From Przewalskia tangutica (lineage: Eukaryota > Streptophyta > Magnoliopsida > Solanales > Solanaceae): a stretch of 64,000 nucleotides of DNA. Below are positions 32,795-45,200 of this stretch, piece after piece (the stretch's first letter is position 1; each line of letters starts with the position of its first letter). Under the pieces are notes generated by a model that worked only from the letters and a program-made list of their open reading frames with translations, was not told the DNA's origin and did no database searches. The stretch is from NCBI GenBank assembly GCA_029844215.1, contig CM056723.1, positions 10,314,980 to 10,378,979 of the forward strand. The letters run 5' to 3'. Position numbers and translations under genes: made by a program.

Positions 32795-33275
32795 TTATTC
32801 ACTTATTTGTATCACTGCATTGCCTTGGAGGATCATAAATAAATACACCTTCTCAACTACATAACTAATATTGGTTCTAGTAAAAGTAAAATACTGAAGA
32901 GCCCCTGCAAGACTATGATAATGAGTGGGATCCTTATATGATGTGCTAGATGTAGCACTCATCTTCGATTTTATATCAACCGGAGTAGAAGTAGACTTGC
33001 AAGAATACATGCCAACTCTCTCAATAATCTCTGCCGCATACTTTTTCTCTTACAAAAATAGACCACCTGAATGACGAGTGACTGTTATCCCCAAAAAATT
33101 GCTCAAGGGCCCCAAGTCTATCATAACAAACCCGAAACTGAGAAGGGACATAGTAGAAGTGTGTAGAATATCGGATGAGACATTCAATATAATATCATCA
33201 ATATACAACAGAATGTATGTCAGAGGAGTACCACGCCGATAGATGAACAAGGAATGATCAGAACTGCTGTGAGAA
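32795..33275 (-). pseudogene. Copia 3 reverse transcriptase, C-terminal part
   Basis: The frames (33250-33050 and 33010-32795) read IYRRGTPLTYILLYIDDIIL (YIDD in place of YVDD), FLGITVTRHSGGLF, then CKSTSTPVDIKSK and LAGALQYFTFTRTNISYVV. The upstream fingers region is deleted. It ends abruptly at 32795. Confidence 0.75.
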
Positions 33276-34432
33276 ACTTATAGGAGTTAGACACGAGATT
33301 ATACAATGTAGCAAATAGAAATTGGAATTCATCAAAAATAACATGACGACTAATTATGAGTTTATTTGAAGACAAATAAAAATATTTATAACCATGATGA
33401 TTAGACGGATATCTCAAAAATACACACGCGGTAGAACGGACATATAGTTTGTTAATTATAGTGGATGGGAAAGTGGATAGCACAGACACCCAAAAACCGA
33501 AGATGAGAATACGAAATATCTTTATGGTAAAGAATTTTAAGCGGGGATTGATATGTCAAATCTTTATGAGGAAGAATATTAAGTATGTATGTATCCATAT
33601 GTAAAGCATGATGCCAAAAAGTAGGGGTAATGAAGCATGTGCTAGTAATATTCGGATAATATTATTAATGGTACAAATTTTTCGTTCGGCCTTCCCATTT
33701 TGTGAAGATGTATGAGGACACGAAAATCAAAAGATATACCATTATTATCACAATATTCACGAAATAGCCCATTGTCAAACTCCCTACCATTATCACATTA
33801 AATGTTCTTAATGTCTTGTTCAAATTGATTACGGATGAAGGCTCTAAATTTCAAAAAAAAAAGGAAAATACTTGACTTTTTGGACAAAGGAAAACCCACA
33901 AAAAATTAGAGCAGTCATCCAAGAATAAAACATAATAATGATGGCACATAGAACTTAAAACGGGTGATGTCCATAAATCACTATGAATAATGTCAAATGA
34001 CATCAAAGTACGAGAAGTAGAGGCTACAAACGGTAATTTAACATGTCTTTATAATGGACATGACAGACAAATATGAGTATTACGCGTACTCTTACAATCA
34101 ATAAAATTATTACTACGTAGAGATGACACAATAGATGACTCCGGATGACCTAAACGTGCATGCCACAAGGATGGGACAAGATCAACAAACATTGAAGGTG
34201 TGGCTTGACTCATGAACATGGTGGTGGTGGTGATTGGATATAGCACGCCCCAACTATTACATCTCATTAGAGGTGTCCTCATCTTGAAATCCTTTACATA
34301 AAATTTAAAAGGGTCAAAGTTAACAGACACCCAATTATCAGTTGTGAATTTTCGGACTGACACCAAATTTTTAATTAAGTGAGGGGCATGAAGAATATTT
34401 TTTAGGATGAGAGAAAGATGTGGGGGAGACAA
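33275..34432 (-). pseudogene. Copia 3 pre-integrase region and integrase, broken
   Basis: Frame 34432-34049 has LIKNLVSVRKFTTDNWVSVN, LLMRCN-like MRCNSWGVLYPIT, LWHARLGHP and THICLSCPL, the GAG-pre-integrase block with its zinc-finger half. Downstream pieces (34000-33600) match the integrase core in shifting frames. The C-terminal piece 33489-33290 has STIINKLYVRSTACVFLRYP and SNHHGYKYF, then IISRHVIFDE. Confidence 0.7.
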
Positions 34433-34969
34433 ATTTGTGTGACCATGCCCTCGAATTGGAATTGAATTGCCATTACCAATAATTATACCTCAATTTTTGC
34501 TCATATTGAAATAAGATGAGAGATTACCTTGGTCCGATGTCATATGAGAAGTCGCTTAGGTGTCCATGTACCAATTAGTATCCGGGGGATTTATGCCAAG
34601 TATATGCATTACGGCCTTGATATATGTAAGGTGTTGGAAACGCCATTGGGCCCATAGCCTCTAGGGCCTGTTAAGGTTGAGGCCCTAGTAGGTCAGGCCC
34701 AACAATGGACTGAGGCTGATGCAGGAATGAATGTACATTAGGTCGAGACTGCTGATGGGCTTGTGGATAAATGAGTCATTGGCCGGCACTTTGTGGGATA
34801 GCGAACAAGCGAGCTAGTTGGGCCTTGCCCGTCCAGCCGATCTATGGGTGCCTCTGCCGACTATCGCCACTGGTACTGCCAGGGCTGTCTCCCTTGCCGC
34901 GACCGCTACTTTTCCCACATAATTTCAGATTTTGACCCCGTTTCTACCCTCGTTGTTCCAATTGGTAGT

Positions 34970-35603
34970 TTAATTTGAGGGCATTTCCGCCATCATGACT
35001 GAATTTGCTCCGGTGGCGATCTTTTTAGCCAAACTAGACTCTTCAAGGGTGAGTATAAATCCAACTTGGTAAAATGGAGGAAGCGGGTTCCTTTGGCGAA
35101 AAAGGGTTCCAATACCATAATAGGCCTCGGATAGGCATGCAACCATTTGAATAATGAGACGATCATTGGTGATTGGCACCCCAACATTCTTGAGTTGATC
35201 TGTCAACTCTTTCAGGCTTTTACAATAGGATGAGACATTCAAAAATTCTTCCATAGAGACATGGGAAAATTCTTGTTCCAGAGTAACAGTACGGTAATTC
35301 TTGTTATCTTGGAAAATATCACGCACCCTATTATAAGTTTCTATTGTCCTAGCGTCGGGATCAATAATCGTTTGTAAGAGATCGGTAGAGATAGTATAAT
35401 AAATTCACTGGTGGATGCACCTTCTCCTGGCCTATGACCGAGGGGACGATGTGATGTAGAACTTGATGCGAGTGTGCATGAACCTTAAATAATTCTGTCC
35501 ATGTCGCGTATTGGACGTTTTCCATTTCAAAAACAATAGGGATGTGAATCTTGATATTGGAGAGTGTAAGGGTTGAGTGAAACATGTTCTTTGAAGTAGA
35601 CAT
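34970..35603 (-). pseudogene. Copia 3 gag
   Basis: It starts MSTSKNMFHSTLTL at 35603 and runs to a stop at 35361. A second frame (35326-34970) has RDIFQDNKNYRTVTLEQEFS, LKELTDQLKNVGVPI and LFRQRNPLPPFYQV, the typical UBN2-type Copia gag. The break between frames is the only large lesion, so this gag is the best preserved of the Copia gags here except for the stop. No CCHC knuckle is clear beyond 34970. Confidence 0.75.
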
Positions 35604-35760
35604 ATGAAAAGAATACGAGAAGAATTTAGGATATTTTTTAGAAGAAGAGAGGAGAAATTTTGAAGGGTGGTGGTGTTGGTGGTCGTCGGCCACTGACAGT
35701 GGCAGCGAAAAAGAGGAAAATTTTGGAAAAGGAAAAATTTGCCCTAGACTGATGATATCA

Positions 35761-35960
35761 TGAAAGAAATAATTTCTTGATTATTTTCATTAATGAATGA
35801 ATATTTATACAATTTACAATATTCATAATATGGAAAATCCTATTCTTATTCTACTCCCAAAATCTTATTTTATTTGTATAAGAATTCTATAATTATGATA
35901 AGTGTACAATGCTAATTAAATATAAATAACAATTTATAAAACATAGATATGAACATGTGA
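35761..35960 (-). repeat. Copia 3 5' LTR (start approximate)
   Basis: On the minus strand it ends ...TTATTTCTTTCA at 35761, next to the PBS-like TGATATCA. Its body (CATATCTATGTT, then GTTATTTATATTTAATTA) matches the 3' LTR of Copia 4 at 32260-32310. The LTR start is unclear because the first 60 bases of the Copia 4 LTR are not seen here. Confidence 0.65.
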
Positions 35961-36575
35961 ATCAAACAAACCCCACCCTTTTGAATAATGTCCCACATAT
36001 TACTTAAAACTTTTAATAAGCACAATCGACGTTATTTTAGTAGGGCCCGTGTAGGTGATATTATAGAAAATGTGTATTCACTTTGACACAATATAATTGC
36101 CCCATTGTTTCTTTAAGCGTTATATATGTGGAAATAATGCATCATAATATTATAAGAAAATAGTCATGTTGCACGACAGATGGTGATGTCCTTTATTTTT
36201 GTAATGTGTCGTATATCATAGTTTTTCTCCAAGTGCAATATTTTTTTTAATTTGGTGGGTCCAAAATTTACTAAAATCTTTTTCCTTTTTGAGAGATACC
36301 CAAAGAAAAAGAATCAACAATTTAGACTTTCGGGGAGTAATGAGTAACTTTTTATGACTTATTTTAGATTATAATTTTTTTATAAAAAAAATCATGTCTT
36401 ATTTAATGTCAATCACATGATATATGACAGAGGAAGTAATTATTTCATTTGACTAAAATAATATATGGAGGATCGGAGAGGAAACACTAATACTATATGA
36501 CCCCAGTTTTCATTATAATTTGACAAATTTTGATATTTATATACCCGCCATAAATAGCTGCTCCATTTATTGTAC
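35961..36575. other. AT-rich spacer, nothing recognised
   Basis: No open frame, structured repeat or RNA gene can be supported. Confidence 0.5.
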
Positions 36576-36579
36576 TTTT

Positions 36580-37303
36580 TGAAGAGAATAATTTCTTGAT
36601 GATTTCATTAGCTTAATTGGCTTATATACATGAGGCACAATAGTAATTTTAGATTATAATTATAGAAACTAAATATACATTTAATTAATATAAAAGATTA
36701 CTAATAGTATTTAAAGATCGCTAACAATATTTACCAAATATATTTTCATATATTATATGCGGGAGGTTGTCGTACGCTGATACTGTCCCGAAAATTTTCG
36801 AACAGAACCAAGGGAAGACTCTAAGTAAAGATATCTGCAATCTGATAACGTGAAGGGACATATAAGACATGTACTCGTCCACGAGCAACCTTTTCACGAA
36901 CAAAATGAATATTCATATCGATTTGTTTAGTGCGCTGATGCTGAACAGGATTTCCCGAGAGATATATCGCACTAATATTATCGCAGTAGACCATGTAGCT
37001 TTTTGAATAGGAAAGTGTAGCTCCAATAGAAGATTACAGAGCCAACATGACTCATACACCACATTGACTACCCCTCGATACTCGGCCTCCGCACTGAATC
37101 GCGATAGAATAGCCTTGCGTTTTGCGGACCAAGAGACCAAGTTATCACCGAGAAATACACAATAACCAGATGTCGAACGCCTGGTATCTGGACATCCACC
37201 TCAATCAACATCTGTATAAGAGACGAGAGTGGATATTGATGATGGGTATAGATGCAAGCCATGATTAAGAGTACCCTAAAATCCAACTGATATACTTGTA
37301 GAT
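36580..37303 (-). mobile_element. Copia 5 fragment: RNase H end and 3' LTR
   Basis: The minus-strand frames (37300-36721) contain VDVQIPGVRHLVI, MVSWSAKRKAILSRFSAEAE, EYRGVVNVVYESCWL and LLELHFPIQKATW, then RLQISLLRVFP and the C-terminal KIFGTVSAYDNLP. This is Copia RNase H with the SRSSAEAEYR-like motif. The LTR at 36580-36755 ends at TGAAGAGAATAATT (plus-strand view). The 5' remainder is lost at 37303, where hAT sequence begins after a G-rich run. Confidence 0.75.
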
Positions 37304-37304
37304 A

Positions 37305-38172
37305 ATGATTGGGGGAGGGGGGGTGGGGGAATTCATAACTTATTGGATTTTTAGAGAAATTTTTCAAGCAGCTAAAGAATTTTCTGTTATATATTATCCT
37401 ACTATTTTAATTATGTTATTTTATATAGCTCTAATATTTTTGTTACTTAGTGAATATATTGAAAACTCATCTTATAAGGCACCTATTAAAAATGTTTATC
37501 AAATTAAAAAAAATTATATTCCCACTATTTATATTATTGGTGTTGTATTAAATCCGACTATTAAAATAGATAGTTGTAAAGCACTTATTGAAACGATTTA
37601 TGATTGCATAGCAGTATTTTCACCTCCAACTCCAAAAAACTCAAATGAACAACCACCTAAGAAACCAACTAAAGAAGAAGTTTTGTCTAGCATACACGAT
37701 GAATGCAAAAAAGTATATATGTATTACCAACAAGAAAGTGCTAGCAACCAACCAACTTCTATATTATCTTCTTCTTCAATACAACCTTATAAAAGACATG
37801 TTGTTTATGCGGCTAGTATTAAAAGCCTTAGAAATCGAATATTTAGTGTTTCACTGCTAATCAAGTTGGCGAGTTTGATGTTTTTATTTTGCAGGGTGTT
37901 GTACCGTACCAAGCAGTTTTCAATGAAGAAGGACGTGAAGACTTGCTTAAATACTGGAGGGAAAATGAGAAGACATTTTCGATACGAGCAAAGATGTCCC
38001 GAGATGTGTTGAACATTCAAGCGTCATCATTAGCGTCTAAAAACGTTTTTTTTGTCGAAAGATTTCAAATTGGAGAGCACAAACACTCATTAGCGGGAGA
38101 CAACTTGGAAATTACAGTTCTATTCATAGATTGGATACGAGCGGAGCGTAAAAAGTGTGGTCAACAATGAAG
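37305..38172 (+). pseudogene. hAT-family transposase, C-terminal part, frameshifted
   Basis: The plus-strand frame to 37860 carries FSVIYYPT, then NPTIKIDSCKALIETIYDC and SSIHDECKKVYMYYQ. A second frame (37889-38167) carries DLLKYWRENEKTFSIRAKMS, SRDVLNIQASSLAS, a KNVFFVERFQIGEHKHSLAG block and ITVLFIDWI. This is the hAT C-terminal dimerisation domain of RICESLEEPER-type plant proteins, with its W in the KYWRENE motif. The usual A-x-ER-x-FS segment is altered to KNVFFVERF. The N-terminal BED finger and the catalytic half are missing, and there is at least one frameshift near 37865. Whether it was a transposon or a domesticated copy cannot be told from this fragment. Confidence 0.75.
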
Positions 38173-38510
38173 AAGACAATTTAAACTACAACGAAATTTT
38201 GTCCGAGGGAACTGGAAGCGACGTCGACCAATTTGACCAACAAATTCCAATTCCAACCGAAGAACCACAAGACGTTGTGAAGAAATTAGAAAAGGTGTTT
38301 ATAACTATGTAATTTTTTTAATTGCAATTTTACTATGTGATTTGCAACTTTTGAACAACACCACAAAGTTGCAATTTTAAAATTGTATTACAAAAAAAAT
38401 CATATTTCTATTAAATAATATAAGAGGCACAAAAATAATCTTGGGATATTTTTATTACACTATGTTGTTCAATTATTTAAGTGTTTATATTCACAACTTT
38501 TTGAAATTAA

Positions 38511-38708
38511 GTGTTTAAAAAAATGAAATTTCGGACCCGAACCCGCCTCGCTCCGCCAACACCGATCCCCTTATCCAGTAGGATGAGGGATGAGATGGGA
38601 CATCGGCCTGTCCCGACCCATCGGTCCTGCCGGAGGACCGATCCCGACCCTTTCTCCAGTCTCGCCCGGACCCACTCCGAGCTTGGCCACTTGACAACCC
38701 TACTTTCA
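38511..38708 (+). repeat. hAT subterminal GC-rich region and 3' terminal inverted repeat
   Basis: An abruptly GC-rich segment in AT-rich surroundings, with repeated GGACCG/CCCGACCC words, ends GGCCACTTGACAACCCTA. The inverse, TAGGGTTGTCAAGTGGCC, is the kind of terminal repeat seen in plant hAT elements. The matching 5' end is not present, as expected from truncation at 37305. Confidence 0.65.
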
Positions 38709-39268
38709 ACTATTGAATTTTAAAAAAAAATACTTGTCGAGCCATTGATCCCCTTATCGTTAGTGAATTTTCTTGTTTTTGCTATTGACCTTAATGAAGT
38801 TCCAGCATGGACTTTGGAGCCTTGAATCCCATCAAAATATGGACACGATTGATTCATTTGTAAAAATATATAGAAACAATTCAAATATACCTCTTTACTT
38901 TTGATCATATTTTGAAATTACCCTTCATTATGCTTTATTTTCTTATAAGTTGTTTAATCATCAATAAAAAATGATTTCTCTCTTTTTATAAGAGAGCGAA
39001 AGCGTTTCAGATAATGTAGAAAAATATACAGAAAAAAATTAAATTAAGAAAATTATTTGATGCTCATCAATTAAGACAAACAAGCTTCGAGTCCTTTTTC
39101 ATATAGTGAAAAATAAAAATGAAACAAATGGTTATAAGGTAGTAATTAAAGATCATCGTTATCTCATATGTTATTGAATATTGTACAACTTTTTGTAATG
39201 ACTTATAAAAAGAAGAATAAACGAATGATACTATCTTTTAATCTCTTGAGCTATTTGGTCGTTGGTTC
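38709..39268. other. 3' flank of the ABCG11-like gene, no other gene seen
   Basis: AT-rich sequence downstream of the minus-strand stop codon at 39269. Several AATAAA-like words are present on the minus strand, but none can be singled out as the poly(A) signal. Confidence 0.45.
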
Positions 39269-42200
39269 TCAGACCTTTAGAGAAGGTGAGTGCGAGCAAG
39301 AGCGTACGAGGTTAATGTTATTCTGATCCACGCCTTTTCGTTGCATTCTTCTTGTGGCAACATAACCTCGGACCCAAGGAGTTGCATCTTCATTGATCTT
39401 GATCATAATGAAGAAGATGATTCGGTAGATAATTATCATGGAGAAAATGACACTTAAGTCTGCCCATTTTGACCTATTCATGTCAATCTGAAATGTATAT
39501 TTTAATGCATACTCGCCTGAGATCTTTGGGAGATCAGGACTCTGGTTATCAAACATCAGTCCCTGTAAATCGTTTTTGTATTGGCCCTACAAAAACATAT
39601 CAAATTGGACTCATTTAATCCATACATATTGTCAAAAAATGAATCATGCATGTAAAATGTGTCATTTTGTATTTACAACTTATTGTTTATCGAATAGGTA
39701 TACTACACTACTTCATACAAAAATTTCAACCGTTTTAAAAAATACTAATTCTGCAACATGCTGATTGTGTTCGAGTTTAACTTTTTTCTTCGTGATGAAG
39801 CACATAGAAGTATTTTATTGTATGATAAAGAAACTTATTTTGGAACCTCTAATACCATACCACGACCCTCAACTACAAAAGGAATACTTTTGTTTCACTA
39901 AATTTGTAATAAAATTTTAGGGAAAAGTCACAAATAACCACTTTTCAGTCATGATGGTAAAAAATGGATTTTGGGTCTAACTCAACCTCAAAAACTAATT
40001 TATAGGGTGATGATTGTCCAAGTCCATATAAGGAGTCCATGTTCTCATTGCATATCCGATGTGGAACTCTTAACACTCTCCCGCACGCTCAGACGTTGTT
40101 AACTGGAGCGTGGTATAATTGGTGGGACCAACATAGTGAACAAAGAATTGGAATTAGTCTGGCTCTGATACCATGTAAAAAATGAATCTTGGGTTTAACT
40201 CAACCCTAAAAGCTAGCTTATAGGGTGAGGATTGTCAAGTCCATATTCTCATTTCATATCCGATGTGGGACTCTTAACAATGATAATTGAAAAATGTCAT
40301 TGTCCTGAAGTTCCAAAATTCACGAAAAACTCCATGACAATAACCTAGAGTTCCACTTGCTTAATTTGAAACTTAAAGACAATGATTATTTTGTATATAA
40401 GTAGTCCGCGTGAACACTAATTTTCATCAAATTTTACCTGTTGAGCCCAAAAATCAAAACTGAAATAAGACATTGGATAACGCCAGAATGGTTTTGGGAT
40501 GTCGTACGGGAGTCTGAAAAACCCAGAGACCATCATAAATATTCCCTATCACAGCAAACACACAAAAATTAATCAAAAGTGTAAAAAGTATTTAGCTAAA
40601 GGATAAGTTAAATTGTTTGACACTCGAAATTCGAAATATGTTACATAAATTGGGACAGGAGAGTAAAGAATTTGCTATAACGGATTAAAATGCATTGATA
40701 TAATATACTGCAAGTTAATTAATTACCTGAATGCCAGCACCAATGATGATACCCATGAGGAAATTAGGGATAACACTTGCTATGGCCATCATCAGGCTCT
40801 CAACCACTGTAATGCTGGAATAAAGGATAAGTAGAAAGAATAAATAGTGGGAGAAACCTGGATGGAGGCGGGCCATGAAGTAGCATATAGTAGCACAAAG
40901 AAACGCGATCAGTATAAGGAATGGCATTGCGGATAATGTGTTGCTTATCACAAATGCAGTCACACCATAATGTCCATTCATCCTCTCCCTTTGAAATACC
41001 TGTTTTTATTGGTAAAACAAATCCAAATTAGAAGTGTGTGCCAATGTATCATTGTAATATTTACTATTCTCATACACTGACAGTGTGTAAATAGTTTGTA
41101 TATTTTATTATGAACAATTAATTGTAGTCTATGTTGCCGAATTCTTTATAGGTGTTATTAGTTGTGTGTCGGATCCTCTAAAATAGCGTTTTTTTTTGGA
41201 GGATCTGACACGGATACAATAACATTTTAGAAATCCGAATAACATAACTTTTAGTTATAATCAAACAGTGAGACATTCTTTTATATTGTCAGTGTATAGA
41301 AGTTAAACTCATATTCTATCATAGCGAGGTAGCTTTTTCAAGAATGCCAATATTAAGAGGTACGAACTTTCATATCCTCCACGAATGAAGGGAAACCTCC
41401 TATCGACATGAATGTCATAAACCCAAAGATGAATGATACACATGCACCTCTTGCCTGCAAAATTATCAGTTTGAACAAAGTAAAAAATGAGACTTCTACT
41501 TGGAGAAATTAGTTACAGTACAAGGGATCGAGGGATGTGTGTTCGTGCAAGGTTGGAGTTAGATACAAGGTCGAATTTTTTGTGTATATATAATAAATGA
41601 TGAGTTTCCATAGTGAAAATCGTGCATTCGTGTGTTTTAATTTTCCACTAAGGAGAAGAAAATTACCTGGATGGAATTATAATTGGTTCCCACATTAAGA
41701 TAAATGGTTCCAACGCAGATGGAGACCACTATGTAGATCACAATCCTCAGCCAGTAATAACCAAAATCTCTTGACATATTAATAAACGAACGTTTGGTTA
41801 AGGTGTAGGACTGCATAAAAAAACTAGCCTGGCTACCATTGGAATCTAGCACTGTTCCTTTCTATTACACACACACACAAAAAACATTTGATGAGAGAAG
41901 AAAGGCAGATGAAATCATATATATATATTCATAATAATCATGGTTAATTTGGAACATTTAACACTTACAACTTTGGACATTTCCTCTACTCGTTCATTTG
42001 CAGAGTAATAGTACTGAGAACGACTATAAAAGTCAACAAGACTTTTCATTGCTTCTGCTGTTGTCATCTTGTCTAGAGGATCGTCAGTGCACTGACCAAA
42101 CTTATCAAAATAAGAAAAGAATAATTTACTAAATGAATTGTTTAGTGACAGAAAGGAAAATTTTCAAGCTATCTGTTGTTTAACTGAATGTTACTTATTT

Positions 42201-45200
42201 TTCAGAAAAGGGTCCAAAATGCTCCTAACGAAATGAAAATGGTTCAAATTTGTTCTTGAAAGAATTAATCTCTTGATTATTGATGTAAGACATATATATA
42301 CAAGTTACAATAGGAAAATTATTTTCTTATTCTACATCTAAATCTCTATTTCATAAGGAGACTAACTATATAACTATGTTAATATTACAATCCTAATTAA
42401 GGTACAAGAATAATTCTAATATATACCATATACAAATTTGCCCATGTGGGCCCTGCTGACCGTGTACTTTAACACACACCATCATATGACGGTCTTCGAT
42501 GTGAGGCCTCTAAAATCTTCAAAATGATCGAGGAAGACCCTTTGTAAAGATGTCTGCAATTTGACATCTGGAAGGGACATGACAGACGCGTACTTGTCTT
42601 TTAGCTACCTTCTCTCGAACAAAGTGAATATCCATCTCTATGTGTTTAGTACGTCTTCGAATCGATTACGAAGGTAGATGACACTTATATTGTCACAATA
42701 TACTAAGGTAGCTTTCAATAGACAACGAAGCTCTAACGATGGATTTTGCAACCAACACGACTCGAAACCATCGCTACCTCGATACTTGCCTCTGCGCGAA
42801 CGTGAAAGCGTGGATTGACGCTTGACAGACCATGAGACCAAGTTATTATCTAAAAACATGCAATAACCAGACGTAGACTATCTGGTGTCAGGACAACCAC
42901 CCCAATCAACATCTGTATAGGAGACAAGTGTAGACGTCGACGAAGAATACAAATGCAAGCCATAATCTTCCCCGAATGTACCTAAGAATGAGTTTGAGCG
43001 CATTCATATGTTCAACCCTGGGATCATGCATAAACAAACACACATGTTGTACAACATATGTAATATCAGATCGCGTGAACGTAAGATACTGAAGGGCGCC
43101 TGCAAGACTACGATAGCGGGTCGGATCCTCATAGGAAGAACCAGTTGCAACACCCAACTTGGGTTTAGTATCAACTTGAGTAGAAATGGACTTACAGGAT
43201 GACATCCCAGCCCTCTTAATGATCTCTGCTGCACACTTCCTCTGTGATAAGAATAATCCATCTGCATGACGAGTAATAACAATCCTCAAGAAATAACTCA
43301 ATGGATCCAAGTCCTTCATGACAAACTCAGAACTGAGCATTGTCATGACAGACTTTCGCAAAGTATCAGAAGAGGCAGTCAAGATAATATCATTCACATA
43401 TAATAGAATATAAGTCATCGAAGAACCGCGACGATACATGAATAATGAATTATAAGACCTGCTGTGAGAAATACCATAGTTGAAACATAATCAGCTAACC
43501 TCTTATACCAAGCTCGTGGAGACTGCTTAAGCCCATACAATGACTTCTTCAACAAACAAACATGATTAGGATCCTAAACCCCAAGGGATGATGCATATAC
43601 ATTGTCTCCTTGAAATCACCATGTAGGAAAGCATTCTTCACATCTAGCTGATGAATGAGCTATGATTTTGAAAGAGCCAAGCTGAGCACAGTGCGAATGG
43701 TAGCCGGCTTGACCACTGGGCTAAATATTTCACCACAATCCACACCAACATGCTGAGTCTTACCATCACCTACACGACGAGTCTTATGCCTTGCAAATAA
43801 ACCATCATAATTTTCCTTATGAGCAAAAATCCACATAGACCAAATGACATTAACACCAGATGGACGGGGTACCAACTCCCACGTCTTATTATCAATAAGA
43901 ACATTATATTCGTCGGTCATGACAATTTTTCAATTAGGGTCATTTAAGGCAGACACGGGATTACGAGATAAGGGTGATTTAACATTAGAATTCAAATTAA
44001 AAGAAGTTTAAAAATACCACTTTGACTGCGAGTGATTGGATCATGACTCTGGGCTGGATTTGGTGAATTTTGGGAATTTTGAGAATTGTCGGAAATTTCC
44101 GTCGAAGGCGTCGCGGCGCCGAGGTCTAGGGCCGCGGCGCTAACGACGGTATTAAATCACCCTTACTACTGGATGATTGGCGCTGTGGCGCCTCCCCTAA
44201 GGGTCGCTACGCTGGAGACAAATTTTGGGACAACTCTAAAAAATGACGTAGAATATAGGGGGAGATATCATCATCCAAAAAATCATACGAACTAGGCATG
44301 AGTTGTTCTACTTTAGAAAAGAGAAATTGGGACTCATCAAAGATAACATGACGACTAATGATGATTCGTTTAGAGAACAAATCAAAGAATTTATAACCAC
44401 GGTGATTTGACGGATAACCCAAAAACACACAAGGAGTAGAACGTGCCTAAAGTTTGTTGATTGTGGTGGATGAAAACAGTGGATAACATAAGCATCCAAA
44501 GACCCTAAGATGAGAATACGAAGAATTTTTATTGTATAGAACATGAAGAGGGGACGAATATGTCAAACATTTGGAATGAAGAATGTTAAGAATATCGGTA
44601 GCTATTTGTAGCGCATGATGCCAAAAATATAGGGGTACGGAAGCATGAACCAAGAAAGTTCGGATAATATTATTAATGATACGAATTTTGCGTTCGGCTT
44701 TCCCATTTCGTGAAGATGTATGAGGACAAGAAAAACAAAAATTGATTCCATTATTAGCACAAAATTCCCGAAACTCCCCATTGTCATATTCTTTGTCATT
44801 ATCACATTAGATATTCTTGATTTCTCGTTCAAATTGGATTTTAATGAAAGCTCAAAATTTCTGGAAGATGGAAAAACTTGAGATTGTTTCGCTATTGTAA
44901 ACGTCCATAAACATTTAGAATAATAATCTAAAAATACGAGATAATAACGGTGACCCAAAGAACTAAGAACAGGAGATGTTCATAAATCGCTATGAATAAT
45001 GTCAAATGACATTGAAGTAGTAGAAGTAGAAGCGACAAACGACAACTTAACAATTTTTCCTAAGGAACAAGATTGACAATTCGGAGTACTATGTGTACCC
45101 TTACAAGAAATAAGTTTATTTTTATCTAAGACAGACAAAATAGATAGCCCTGGATGACTGAAGCAGCGTACCCACGAAAGGAGCAAAAGGCTGCAAAGCG

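Larger units (their letters stand above)
32795..35960 (-). mobile_element. Copia 3: minus-strand Ty1-copia, 3'-truncated, with internal deletion
   Basis: Minus-strand order: 5' LTR (about 35960-35761), PBS-like TGATATCA (35753-35760), gag (35603-34970), protease/pre-integrase (about 34600-34049), integrase (about 34050-33300), then RT from its catalytic YIDDI block to an LQYFTFTRT segment (33250-32795). The integrase C-terminus joins the RT just before YIDDI near 33270, so the linker and first half of RT are gone. The RNase H and 3' LTR are missing at the left end. Confidence 0.8.

Noticed and set aside
37805..38020. Minus-strand ORF opposite the hAT transposase
   Set aside because: It is a mirror of the hAT C-terminal coding region, which has clear family motifs on the plus strand.
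38511..38723. Short Pro/Arg-rich ORFs on both strands
   Set aside because: They overlap the GC-rich subterminal region and terminal repeat of the hAT element and have no similarity to known proteins.
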